From: Fistularia commersonii
Taxonomy: Eukaryota; Chordata; Actinopteri; Syngnathiformes; Fistulariidae
Assembly: GCA_037954325.1 (NCBI GenBank)
Contig: JBBMNZ010000035.1
Span: 10,733,501-10,797,500 of the forward strand
Length of the DNA stretch: 64,000 bases
Direction of reading: 5' to 3'
The notes under the pieces were generated by a model. That model did not search any database and was not told where the DNA came from. It was given only the letters and a program-made list of their open reading frames with translations. Positions 35,646-48,585 of this stretch are shown one piece after another. Made by a program: the position numbers and the translations under genes. How positions within the stretch are numbered: position 1 is the first letter of the stretch; each line of letters begins with the position of its first letter.

Positions 35646-38600
35646 ATCAAGCTGGTGTCTGCCGTTGAAATATGTTGTTTAGGTCATGATTTTGCACAAT
35701 AATTTCAAATGTTGTGTAATCCCTTCACAGGTTCACAAGATACCATTCGTTCAAAAAGTGCTTATCTCACTGAGTTGAAGCGTTTTTGATTATGAGTGGC
35801 AATAACTTTTGAATTTCATCAAGCTGGTTTCTGCTGTTTAAATAGGTTTTTTAGGACATGATTCTGCACAATATATGTCAAATTTAGTGTAATCCCTTCA
35901 CAAGTTCACAAGATATAGCCATTCTTTCAAAAAGAGCTTATCTCACCGAGATGAAGGGTTTTTGATTAGGAGTGATAATAACTTTTGAATATCATCAAGC
36001 TGGTTTCTGCCGTTGAAATATGTTGTTTAGGACATGATTCTGCACAATATAAGTCAAATTCAGTGTAATCCAGCTACATTTTTGAAAGATATAGCAATAG
36101 GGTCAAAAAGTGCTTATCTCAGCGAGTTGGAGCGTTTTTGATTAGGAGTGGCAATAACTTTTGAATTTCATCAAGCTGGTTTCTGCTGTTGAAATATGTT
36201 GTTTAGGACATGATTCTGCACAATATATGTCAAATTTACTGTAATCCCTTCACAGGTTCACAAGATATAGCCATAGAGTCAAAAAGTGCTTATCTCACCG
36301 AGTCGAAGCGTTTTTGATAAGGAGTGGCAATACCTTTTGAATTTCATCAAGCTGGTTTCTGCTGTTGATATATGTTGTTTAGGACATGATTCTGCACAAT
36401 GTAAGTCAAATTCAGTGTAATCCAGCTACATTTTTGAAAGATATAGCCATAGGGTCAAAAAGTGCTAATCTTATCTAGTTTGAGCGTTTTTGATTAGGAG
36501 TGGCAATAACTTTTGAATTTCATCAAGCTGGTTTCAGCTTTTGATATATGTTGTTTAGGACATGATTCTGCACAATATAAGTCAAATTCAGTGTAATCCA
36601 GAAACAAGTTTGAACGATATAGCCATAGGGTCAAAATGCGCTTATCTCATCGAGTTGGGGCGTTTTTTATTAGGAGTGGCAATAACTTTTGAATTTCATC
36701 AAGCTGGTTTCTGCTGTCGAAATATGTTGTTTAGGACATTATTCTGCACAATATATGTCAAATTTAGTGTAATCCCTTCTCAGGTTCACAAGATATAGCC
36801 ATTCGTTCAAAAAGTGCTTATCTCACCGAGTTGAAGCGTTTTTGATTAGGAGTGATAATAACTTTTGAATTTCATCAAGCTGGTTTCTGCTGTTGAAATA
36901 TGTTGTTTAGGACATGATTCTGCACAATATAAGTCAAATTCAGTGTAATCCAGCTACATTTTTGAAAGATATAGCCATAGGGTCAAAAAGTGCTTATCTC
37001 ATCGAGTTGGAGCGTTTTTGATTAGGAGTGGCAATAACTTTTGAATTTCATCAAGCTGGTGTCTGCCGTTGAAATATGTTGTTTAGGACATGATTCTGCA
37101 ACATATATGTCAAATTCAGTGTAATCCCTTCACAGGTTCAAAAGATATAGCCATTCGGTCAAATGTGCTTATCTCATTGAGTTGAAGCGTTTTTGATTAG
37201 GAGTGGCAATAACTTTTGAATTTCATCAAGCTGGTTTCTGCTGTTGATATATGTTGTTTAGGACATGATTCTGCACAATATATGTCAAATTTAGTGTAAT
37301 CCCTTCACAGGTTCACAAGATATAGCCATTCGTTCAAAAAGTGCTTATCTCACCGAGTTGAAGCGTTTTTGATTAGGAGTGAAAATAACTTTAGAATTTC
37401 ATCAAGCTGGTGTCTGCCGTTGAAATATGTTGTTTAGGACATGATTCTGCACAATATATGTCAAATTTAGTGTAATCCCTTCACAGGTTCACAAGATATA
37501 GCCATTCGTTCAAAAAGTGCTTATCTCACTGAGTTGAAGCGTTTTTGATTATGAGTGGCAATAACTTTTGAATTTCATCAAGCTGGTTTCTGCTGTTTAA
37601 ATAGGTTTTTTAGGACATGATTCTGCACAATATATGTCAAATTTAGTGTAATCCCTTCACAGGTTCACAAGATATAGCCATTCTTTCAAAAAGTGCTTAT
37701 CTCACAGAGTTGAAGGGTTTTTGATTAGGAGTGATAATAACTTTTGAATTTCATCAAGCTGGTTTCTGCTGTTGAAATATGTTGTTTAGGACATGATTCT
37801 GCACAATATAAGTCAAATTCAGTGTAATCCAGCTACATTTTTGAAAGATATAGCCATAGGGTCAAAAAGTGCTTATCTCAGCGAGTTGGAGCGTTTTTGA
37901 TTAGGAGTGGCAATAACTTTTGAATTTCATCAAGCTTGTTTCTGCTGTTGAAATATGTTGTTTAGGACATGATTCTGCACAATATATGTCAAATTTACTG
38001 TAATCCCTTCACAGGTTCACAAGATATAGCCATAGAGTCAAAAAGTGCTTATCTCACCGAGTCGAAGCGTTTTTGATAAGGAGTGGCAATACCTTTTGAA
38101 TTTCATCAAGCTGGTTTGTGCTGTTGATATATGTTGTTTAGGACATGATTCTGCACAATGTAAGTCAAATTCAGTGTAATCCAGCTACATTTTTGAAAGA
38201 TATAGCCATAGGGTCAAAAAGCGCTTATCTCATAGAGTTGGAGCGTTTTTGATTAGGAGTGGCAATAACTTTTGAATTTCATCAAGCTGGTTTCTGCTAT
38301 TGAAATATGTTGTTTAGGACATCATTCTGCAAAATATATGTCAAATTTAGTGTAATCCCTTCACATGTTCACATGATATAGCCATTCGTTCAAAAAGTGC
38401 TTAACTCACTGAGTTGAAGCGTTTTTGTCTATGAGTGGCAATAACTTTTGAATTTCATAAAGCTGGTTTCTGCTGTTAAAATTTGTTGTTTAGGACATGA
38501 TTTTGCACAATATATGTCAAATTTAGTGTACTCCCTTCATAGTTTCACATGATATAGCCATTCGTTCAAAAAGTGCTTATCACACAGAGTTTAAGCGTTT

Positions 38601-41300
38601 TTGATTAGGAGTGGCAATAACTTTTGAATTTCATCAAGCTGGTTTCTGCTGTTGAAATATGTTGTTTAGGACATGATTCTGCACAATATATGTCAAATTT
38701 AGTGTATTCCCTTCACAGGTTCACAAGATATAGCCATTCGTTCAAAAAGTGCTTATCTCACCGAGTTGAAGCGTTTTTGATTAGGAGTGGAAATAACTTT
38801 AGAATTTCATCAAGCTGGTGTCTGCTGTTGAAATATGTTGTTTAGGACAACATTCTGCAAAATATAAGTTAAATTCAGTGTAATCCAGCAACAAGTTTGA
38901 AAGATATAGCCCTAGGGTCAAAAAGCGCTTATCTCATCGAGTTGGAGCGTTTTTGATTAGGAGTGGATATAACTTTTGAATTTCATCAAGCTGGTTTCTG
39001 CTGTTTAAATATGTTGTTTAGGACATGATTCTGCACAATATATGTCAAATTTAGTGTAATCCCTTCACAGGTTCACAAGATATAGACATTTGTTCAAAAA
39101 GTGTTTATCTCATCGAGTTGAAGCGTTTTTAATTAGGAGTGAAAATAACTTTTGAATTTCATCAAGCTGGTTTCTGCTGTTGAAATATGTTGTTTAGGAC
39201 ATGATTCTGCACAATATAAGTCAAATTTAGTGTAATCCAGCTACATTTTTGAAAGATATAGCCATAGGGTCAAAATGTGCTTATCTCATCGAGTTGGAGC
39301 GTTTTTGATTAGGAGTGGCAATAACTTTTGAATTTCATCAAGCTGGTTTCTGCTGTTGAAATATTTTGTTTAGGACATGATTCTGCACAATATAAGTCAA
39401 ATTTAGTGTAATCCAGCAACAAGTTTGAAAGATATAGCCATAGGGTCAAAAGCGCTTATCTCATCGAGTTGGAGCGTTTTTGATGAGTAGTGGCAATAAC
39501 TTTTTAATTTTATCAAGCTGTTTTTTTCTGTTGAAATATGTTGTTTAGGACATGATTCTGCACAATATATGTCAAATTTACTGTAATCCCTTCACAGGTT
39601 CACAAGATATAGCCATAGGGTCAAAAAGTGCTTATCTCACCGAGTCGAAGCGTTTTTGATAAGGAGTGGCAATACCTTTTGAATTTCATCAAGCTGGTTT
39701 CTGCTGTTGAAATATGTTGTTTAGGACATGATTCTGCACAATATAAGTCAAATCCAGTGTAATCCAGCTACATTTTTGAAAGATATAGCCATAGGGTCAA
39801 AAAGTGCTTATCTCATAGAGTTGGAGCGTTTTTGATTAGGAGTGGCAATAACTTTTGAATTTCATCAAGCTGGTGTCTGCCGTTGAAATATGTTGTTTCG
39901 GTCATGATTTTGCACAATAATTTCAAATGTTGTGTAATCCCTTCACAGGTTCACAAGATACCATTCGTTCAAAAAGTGCTTATCTCACTGAGTTGAAGCG
40001 TTTTTGATTATGAGTGGCAATAACTTTTGAATTTCATCAAGCTGGTTTCTGCTGTTTAAATAGGTTTTTTAGGACATGATTCTGCACAATATATGTCAAA
40101 TTTAGTGTAATCCCTTCACAAGTTCACAAGATATAGCCATTCTTTCAAAAAGAGCTTATCTCACCGAGATGAAGGGTTTTTGATTAGGAGTGATAATAAC
40201 TTTTGAATATCATCAAGCTGGTTTCTGCCGTTGAAATATGTTGTTTAGGACATGATTCTGCACAATATAAGTCAAATTCAGTGTAATCCAGCTACATTTT
40301 TGAAAGATATAGCAATAGGGTCAAAAAGTGCTTATCTCAGCGAGTTGGAGCGTTTTTGATTAGGAGTGGCAATAACTTTTGAATTTCATCAAGCTGGTTT
40401 CTGCTGTTGAAATATGTTGTTTAGGACATGATTCTGCACAATATATGTCAAATTTACTGTAATCCCTTCACAGGTTCACAAGATATAGCCATAGAGTCAA
40501 AAAGTGCTTATCTCACCGAGTCGAAGCGTTTTTGATAAGGAGTGGCAATACCTTTTGAATTTCATCAAGCTGGTTTCTGCTGTTGATATATGTTGTTTAG
40601 GACATGATTCTGCACAATGTAAGTCAAATTCAGTGTAATCCAGCTACATTTTTGAAAGATATAGCCATAGGGTCAAAAAGTGCTAATCTTATCTAGTTTG
40701 AGCGTTTTTGATTAGGAGTGGCAATAACTTTTGAATTTCATCAAGCTGGTTTCAGCTTTTGATATATGTTGTTTAGGACATGATTCTGCACAATATAAGT
40801 CAAATTCAGTGTAATCCAGAAACAAGTTTGAACGATATAGCCATAGGGTCAAAATGCGCTTATCTCATCGAGTTGGGGCGTTTTTGATAAGGAGTGGCAA
40901 TAACTTTTGAATTTCATCAAGCTGGTTTCTGCTGTCGAAATATGTTGTTTAGGACATTATTCTGCACAATATATGTCAAATTTAGTGTAATCCCTTCTCA
41001 GGTTCACAAGATATAGCCATTCGTTCAAAAAGTGCTTATCTCACCGAGTTGAAGCGTTTTTGATTAGGAGTGATAATAACTTTTGAATTTCATCAAGCTG
41101 GTTTCTGCTGTTGAAATATGTTGTTTAGGACATGATTCTGCACAATATAAGTCAAATTCAGTGTAATCCAGCTACATTTTTGAAAGATATAGCCATAGGG
41201 TCAAAAAGTGCTTATCTCATAGAGTTGGAGCGTTTTTGATTAGGAGTGGCAATAACTTTTGAATTTCATCAAGCTGGTGTCTGCCGTTGAAATATGTTGT
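32790..41300 (+). repeat. HOR block L11: 24-mer, offset 4218 bp
   Basis: 'gcaacatatatg' at 32880/37098, 'ctcagcgagt' at 33659/37877 and 36118/40336 and many indels recur at 4218 bp (24 monomers minus 6 bp). Spans are about 32790-37007 and 37008-41300, head-to-tail. Each unit contains one copy of the 20-mer-derived segment, so that segment is present three times in the window. Differences include 'ttttttattaggag' near 36664 against 'tttttgataaggag' near 40882. The 'cacaataatttcaaatg' and 'cacaagataccattcg' short deletions (about 35695/39913 and 35734/39952) are shared. Confidence 0.92.
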
Positions 41301-44010
41301 TTAGGTCATGATTTTGCACAATAATTTCAAATGTTGTGTAATCCCTTCACAGGTTCACAAGATATAGCATTTCGTTCAAAAAGTGCTTATCTCACCGAGT
41401 TGAAGCGTTTTGGATTAGGAGTGGCAATAACTTTTGAATTTCATCAAGCTGGTGTCTGCTATTGAAATATGTTGTTTAGGACATGATTCTGCACAATATA
41501 TGTCAAATTTAGTGTAATCCCTTAACAGGATCACAAGATACCATTCGTTCAAAAAGTGCTTATCTCACCGAGTTGAAGCGTTTTTTATTAGGAGTGGCAA
41601 TACCTTTTGAATTTCATCAAGCTGGTTTCTGCTATTGAAATATGTTGTTTAGGACATGATTCTGCACAATATAAGTCAAATTTAGTGTAATCCCTTCACA
41701 GGTTCACAAGATATAGCCATTCGTTCAATAAGTGCTTATCTGACCGAGTTGAAGCGTTTTTGATTAGGAGTGATAATAACTTTTGAATTTCATCAAGCTG
41801 GTGTGTGCCGTTGAAATATGTTGTTTAGGACATGATTCTGCACAATATAAGTCAAATTTAGTGTAATCCCTTCACATGTTCACAAGATATAGCCATTCGT
41901 TCAAAAAGTGCTTATCTCACTGAGTTGAAGCGTTTTTGATTATGAGTGGCAATAACTTTTGAATTTCATCAAGCTGGTTTCTGCTATTGAAATATGTTGT
42001 TTAGGACATGATTCTGCACAATATAAGTCAAATTCAGTGTAATCCAGCTACATTTTTGAAATATATAGCCATAGGGTCAAAAAGTGCTTATCTTATCTAG
42101 TTTGAGCGTTTTTGATTAGGAGTGGCAATAACTTTTGAATTTCATCAAGCTGGTTTCAGCTTTTGATATATGTTGTTTAGGACATGATTCTGCACAATAT
42201 AAGTCAAATTCAGTGTAATCCAGAAACAAGTTTGAACGATATAGCCATAGGGTCAAAATGCGCTTATCTCATCGAGTTGGGGCGTTTTTTATTAGGAGTG
42301 GCAATAACTTTTGAATTTCATCAAGCTGGTTTCTGCTGTCGAAATATGTTGTTTAGGACATTATTCTGCACAATATATGTCAAATTTAGTGTAATCCCTT
42401 CTCAGGTTCACAAGATATAGCCATTCGTTCAAAAAGTGCTTATCTCACCGAGTTGAAGCGTTTTTGATTAGGAGTGATAATAACTTTTGAATTTCATCAA
42501 GCTGGTTTCTGCTGTTGAAATATGTTGTTTAGGACATGATTCTGCACAATATAAGTCAAATTCAGTGTAATCCAGCTACATTTTTGAAAGATATAGCCAT
42601 AGGGTCAAAAAGTGCTTATCTCATAGAGTTGGAGCGTTTTTGATTAGGAGTGGCAATAACTTTTGAATTTCATCAAGCTGGTGTCTGCCGTTGAAATATG
42701 TTGTTTAGGTCATGATTTTGCACAATAATTTCAAATGTTGTGTAATCCCTTCACAGGTTCACAAGATATAGCATTTCGTTCAAAAAGTGCTTATCTCACC
42801 GAGTTGAAGCGTTTTGGATTAGGAGTGGCAATAACTTTTGAATTTCATCAAGCTGGTGTCTGCTATTGAAATATGTTGTTTAGGACATGATTCTGCACAA
42901 TATATGTCAAATTTAGTGTAATCCCTTAACAGGATCACAAGATACCATTCGTTCAAAAAGTGCTTATCTCACCGAGTTGAAGCGTTTTTTATTAGGAGTG
43001 GCAATACCTTTTGAATTTCATCAAGCTGGTTTCTGCTATTGAAATATGTTGTTTAGGACATGATTCTGCACAATATAAGTCAAATTTAGTGTAATCCCTT
43101 CACAGGTTCACAAGATATAGCCATTCGTTCAATAAGTGCTTATCTCACCGAGTTGAAGCGTTTTTGATTAGGAGTGATAATAACTTTTGAATTTCATCAA
43201 GCTGGTGTCTGCCGTTGAAATATGTTGTTTAGGACATGATTCTGCACAATATATGTCAAATTTAGTGTAATCCCTTCACATGTTCACAAGATATAGCCAT
43301 TCGTTCAAAAAGTGCTTATCTCACTGAGTTGAAGCGTTTTTGATTATGAGTGGCAATAACTTTTGAATTTCATCAAGCTGGTTTCTGCTATTGAAATATG
43401 TTGTTTAGGACATGATTCTGCACAATATAAGTCAAATTCAGTGTAATCCAGCTACATTTTTGAAATATATAGCCATAGGGTCAAAAAGTGCTTATCTTAT
43501 CTAGTTTGAGCGTTTTTGATTAGGAGTGGCAATAACTTTTGAATTTCATCAAGCTGGTTTCAGCTTTTGATATATGTTGTTTAGGACATGATTCTGCACA
43601 ATATAAGTCAAATTCAGTGTAATCCAGAAACAAGTTTGAACGATATAGCCATAGGGTCAAAATGCGCTTATCTCATCGAGTTAGGGCGTTTTTTATTAGG
43701 AGTGGCAATAACTTTTGAATTTCATCAAGCTGGTTTCTGCTGTCGAAATATGTTGTTTAGGACATTATTCTGCACAATATATGTCAAATTTAGTGTAATC
43801 CCTTCTCAGGTTCACAAGATATAGCCATTCGTTCAAAAAGTGCTTATCTCACCGAGTTGAAGCGTTTTTGATTAGGAGTGATTATAACTTTTGAATTTCA
43901 TCAAGCTGGTTTCTGCTGTTGAAATATGTTGTTTAGGACATGATTCTGCACAATATAAGTCAAATTCAGTGTAATCCAGCTACATTTTTGAAAGATATAG
44001 CCATAGGGTC
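40640..44010 (+). repeat. HOR block L12: 8-mer, offset 1404 bp, about 2.4 copies
   Basis: 'gcacaataatttc' at 41316/42720 and 'ccagaaacaagtttgaacg' at about 40814/42218/43622 give 1404 bp, i.e. 8 monomers carrying a net 4-bp deletion. Copies are about 40640-42043, 42044-43447 and a partial third to about 44010. The unit includes 'cttaacaggatcacaagatacc', a monomer with a 3-bp loss that accounts for most of the shortening. Confidence 0.87.
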
Positions 44011-47000
44011 AAAAAGTGCTTATCTCATCTAGTTGAAGCGTTTTTGATTAGGAGTGGCAATAACTTTTGAATTTCATCAAGCTGGTTTCTGCTGTTGAAA
44101 CATGTTGTTTAGGACATGATTCTGCACAATATAAGTCAAATTTAGTGTAATCCAGTAACAAGTTTAAAAGATATTGCCATAGGGTCAAAAAGCGCTTATC
44201 TCACCGAGTTGGAGCGTTTTTGATTAGGAGTTGAAATAACTTTTGAGTTTCATCAAGCTGGTTTTTGCTGTTGAAATATGTTGTTTAGGACATGATTTTG
44301 CACAATATAAGTCAAATTCAGTGTAATCCAGCTACAAGTTTAAAAGATATAGCCATAGGGTCAAAAAGTGCTTATCTCATCGAGTTGGAGCGTTTTTGAT
44401 TAGGAGTGGCAATAACTTTTGAATTTCATCAAGCTGGTTTCTGCCGTAGAAATATGTTGTTTAGGACATGATTCTGCACAATATATGTCAAATTTAGTGT
44501 AATCCCTTCACAGGTTCACAAGATATCGCCATTCGTTCAGTAAGTGCTTATCTCACCGAGTTGAAGCGTTTTTGATTAGGAGTGATAATAACTTTTGAAT
44601 TTCATCAAGCTGGTGTCTGCTGTTGAAATATGTTGTTTAGGACATGATTCTGCACAATATATGTCAAATTTAGTGTAATCCCTTCACAGGTTCACAAGAT
44701 ATAGCCATTCGTTCAAAAAGTGCTTATCTCACTGAGTTGAAGCGTTTTTGATTATGAGTGGCAATAACTTTTGAATTTCATCAAGCTGGTGTCTGCCGTT
44801 GAAACATGTTGTTTAGGACATGATTCTGCACAATATATGTCAAATTTAGTGTAATCCCTTCACAGGTTCACAAGATATAGCCATTCGTTCAAAAAGTGCT
44901 TATCTCACCGAGTTGAAGGGTTTTTGATTAGGAGTGATAATAACTTTTGAATTTCATTAAGCTGGATTCTGCTGTTGAAATATGTTGTTTAGGACACGAT
45001 TCTGCACAATATAAGTCAAATTCAGTGTAATCCAGCTACATTTTTGAAAGATATAGCCATAGGGTCAAAAAGTGCTTATCTCATCGAGTTGGAGCGTTTT
45101 TGATTAGGAGTGGCAATAACTTTTGAATTTAATCAAGCTGGTTTCTGCTGTCGAAATATGTTGTTTAGGACATGATTCTGCACAATATATGTCAAATTTA
45201 GTGTAATCCCTTCTCAGGTTCACAAGATATAGCCATTCGTTCAAAAAGTGCTTATCTCACCGAGTTGAAGCGTTTTTGATTAGGAGTGATTATAACTTTT
45301 GAATTTCATCAAGCTGGTTTCTGCTGTTGAAATATGTTGTTTAGGACATGATTCTGCACAATATAAGTCAAATTCAGTGTAATCCAGCTACATTTTTGAA
45401 AGATATAGCCATAGGGTCAAAAAGTGCTTATCTCATCTAGTTGAAGCGTTTTTGATTAGGAGTGGCAATAACTTTTGAATTTCATCAAGCTGGTTTCTGC
45501 TGTTGAAACATGTTGTTTAGGACATGATTCTGCACAATATAAGTCAAATTTAGTGTAATCCAGTAACAAGTTTAAAAGATATTGCCATAGGGTCAAAAAG
45601 CGCTTATCTCACCGAGTTGGAGCGTTTTTGATTAGGAGTTGAAATAACTTTTGAGTTTCATCAAGCTGGTTTTTGCTGTTGAAATATGTTGTTTAGGACA
45701 TGATTTTGCACAATATAAGTCAAATTCAGTGTAATCCAGCTACAAGTTTAAAAGATATAGCCATAGGGTCAAAAAGTGCTTATCTCATCGAGTTGGAGCG
45801 TTTTTGATTAGGAGTGGCAATAACTTTTGAATTTCATCAAGCTGGTTTCTGCCGTAGAAATATGTTGTTTAGGACACGATTCTGCACAATATATGTCAAA
45901 TTTAGTGTAATCCCTTCACAGGTTCACAAGATATCGCCATTCGTTCAGTAAGTGCTTATCTCACCGAGTTGAAGCGTTTTTGATTAGGAGTGATAATAAC
46001 TTTTGAATTTCATCAAGCTGGTGTCTGCTGTTGAAATATGTTGTTTAGGACATGATTCTGCACAATATATGTCAAATTTAGTGTAATCCCTTCACAGGTT
46101 CACAAGATATAGCCATTCGTTCAAAAAGTGCTTATCTCACTGAGTTGAAGCGTTTTTGATTATGAGTGGCAATAACTTTTGAATTTCATCAAGCTGGTGT
46201 CTGCCGTTGAAATATGTTGTTTAGGACATGATTCTGCACAATATATGTCAAATTTAGTGTAATCCCTTCACAGGTTCACAAGATATAGCCATTCGTTCAA
46301 AAAGTGCTTATCTCACCGAGTTGAAGGGTTTTTGATTAGGAGTGATAATAACTTTTGAATTTCATTAAGCTGGATTCTGCTGTTGAAATATGTTGTTTAG
46401 GACACGATTCTGCACAATATAAGTCAAATTCAGTGTAATCCAGCTACATTTTTGAAAGATATAGCCATAGGGTCAAAAAGTGCTTATCTCATCGAGTTGG
46501 AGCGTTTTTGATTAGGAGTGGCAATAACTTTGAATTTAATCAAGCTGGTTTCTGCTGTTGAAATATGTTGTTTAGGACATGATTCTGCACAATATATGTC
46601 AAATTTACTGTAATCCCTTCACAGGTTCACAAGATATAGCCATAGAGTCAAAAAGTGCTTATCTCACCGAGTCGAAGCGTTTTTGATAAGGAGTGGCAAT
46701 ACCTTTTGAATTTCATCAAGCTGGTTTCTGCTGTTGATATATGTTGTTTAGGACATGATTCTGCACAATGTAAGTCAATTTCAGTGTAATCCAGCTACAT
46801 TTTTGAAAGATATAGCCATAGGGTCAAAAAGCGCTTATCTCATAGAGTTGGAGCGTTTTTGATTAGGAGTGGCAATAACTTTTGAATTTCATCAAGCTGG
46901 TGTCTGCCGTTGAAATATGTTGTTTAGGTCATGATTTTGCACAATAATTTCAAATGTTGTGTAATCCCTTCACAGTTTCACAAGATATAGCATTTCGTTC

Positions 47001-48476
47001 AAAAAGTGCTTATCTCACCGAGTTGAAGCGTTTTTGATTAGGAGTGGCAATAACTTTTGAATTTCATCAAGCTGGTGTCTGCCATTGAAATATGTTGTTT
47101 AGGACATGATTCTGCACAATATATGTCAAATTTAGTGTAATCCCTTCATAGGTTCACAAGATATAGCCATTCGTTCAATAAGTGCTTATCTCACCGAGTT
47201 GAAGCGTTTTTGATTAGGAGTGATAATAACTTTTGAATTTCATCAAGCTGGTGTCTGCCGTTGAAATATGTTGTTTAGGACATGATTCTGCACAATATAT
47301 GTCAAATTTAGTGTAATCCCTTCACATGTTCACAAGATATAGCCATTCGTTCAAAAAGTGCTTATCTCACTGAGTTGAAGCGTTTTTGATTATGAGTGGC
47401 AATAACTTTTGAATTTCATCAAGCTGGTTTCTGCTATTGAAATATGTTGTTTAGGACATGATTCTGCACAATATAAGTCAAATTCAGTGTAATCCAGCCA
47501 CATTTTTGAAATATATAGCCATAGGGTCAAAAAGTGCTTATCTTATCTAGTTTGAGCGTTTTTGATTAGGAGTGGCAATAACTTTTGAATTTCATCAAGC
47601 TGGTTTCAGCTTTTGATATATGTTGTTTAGGACATGATTCTGCACAATATAAGTCAAATTCAGTGTAATCCAGAAACAAGTTTGAACGATATAGCCATAG
47701 GGTCAAAATGCGCTTATCTCATCGAGTTAGGGCGTTTTTTATTAGGAGTGGCAATAACTTTTGAATTTCATCAAGCTGGTTTCTGCTGTCGAAATATGTT
47801 GTTTAGGACATTATTCTGCACAATATATGTCAAATTTAGTGTAATCCCTTCTCAGGTTCACAAGATATAGCCATTCGTTCAAAAAGTGCTTATCTCACCG
47901 AGTTGAAGCGTTTTTGATTAGGAGTGATTATAACTTTTGAATTTCATCAAGCTGGTTTCTGCTGTTGAAATATGTTGTTTAGGACATGATTCTGCACAAT
48001 ATAAGTCAAATTCAGTGTAATCCAGCTACATTTTTGAAAGATATAGCCATAGGGTCAAAAAGTGCTTATCTCATCTAGTTGAAGCGTTTTTGATTAGGAG
48101 TGGCAATAACTTTTGAATTTCATCAAGCTGGTTTCTGCTGTTGAAACATGTTGTTTAGGACATGATTCTGCACAATATAAGTCAAATTTAGTGTAATCCA
48201 GTAACAAGTTTAAAAGATATTGCCATAGGGTCAAAAAGCGCTTATCTCACCGAGTTGGAGCGTTTTTGATTAGGAGTTGAAATAACTTTTGAGTTTCATC
48301 AAGCTGGTTTTTGCTGTTGAAATATGTTGTTTAGGACATGATTTTGCACAATATAAGTCAAATTCAGTGTAATCCAGCTACAAGTTTAAAAGATATAGCC
48401 ATAGGGTCAAAAAGTGCTTATCTCATCGAGTTGGAGCGTTTTTGATTAGGAGTGGCAATAACTTTTGAATTTCATC
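43090..48476 (+). repeat. HOR block L14: displaced copies, offset 4046 bp
   Basis: 'ttcaataagtgc' at 43128/47174 and 'ccagaaacaagtttgaacg' at about 43622/47668 give 4046 bp (23 monomers minus 2 bp). Spans are about 43090-44430 and 47136-48476, separated by block L13. Just upstream the same homology continues at 4219 bp ('gcacaataatttc' 42720/46939), one monomer more, so the second copy lost one monomer. Confidence 0.83.
43730..46545 (+). repeat. HOR block L13: 8-mer, offset 1408 bp
   Basis: 'ttcagtaagtgc' at 44536/45944, 'gagttgaaataacttttgag' and 'gtaacaagtttaaaagatattgcc' repeat at exactly 8 monomers. Copies are about 43730-45137 and 45138-46545. The second copy ends with a T-run deletion ('aactttgaatttaatc', about 46530). 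Confidence 0.87.
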
Positions 48477-48565
48477 AAGCTGGTGTCTGCTGTTGAAATA
48501 TGTTGTTTAGGACATGATTCTGCACAATATATGTCAAATTTAGTGTAATCCCTTCACAGGTTCAC

Positions 48566-48585
48566 NNNNNNNNNNNNNNNNNNNN
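48566..48585. other. Assembly gap, 20 N, out of register
   Basis: Twenty N characters sit between 'ggttcac' (ending 48565) and 'aatatatgtc' (starting 48586). In an intact monomer these two words are separated by about 136 bp, so the 20 N do not represent the true length. The real gap must be about 136 bp plus a whole number of monomers, unless there is a structural break. The subfamily changes from L to R across it. Confidence 0.97.

Larger units (their letters stand above)
1..48565 (+). repeat. Left subarray (subfamily L)
   Basis: Monomers here typically carry 'ggttcacaagatatag', 'gtggcaataacttttg' and 'tgtaatccc'. They fall into at least three interspersed types (see the exemplars at 525, 877 and 1053). 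A drift is visible along the subarray: 'gtgataataac' and 'gcgtttatgatt' variants appear only from about 14.6 kb onward, while the 'cgttgttatatg' variant is frequent in the first 20 kb and not seen further right. The drift comes from a chain of local amplifications, each annotated below, rather than from one fixed higher-order unit. Confidence 0.93.

Noticed and set aside
36562..36798. Four identical 78-codon frames (36562, 42184, 43588, 47634)
   Set aside because: They track the 'ccagaaacaagtttgaacg' monomer through blocks L11, L12 and L14. The copy near 40780 lacks the intact frame although the DNA is almost the same, which argues against a maintained protein.
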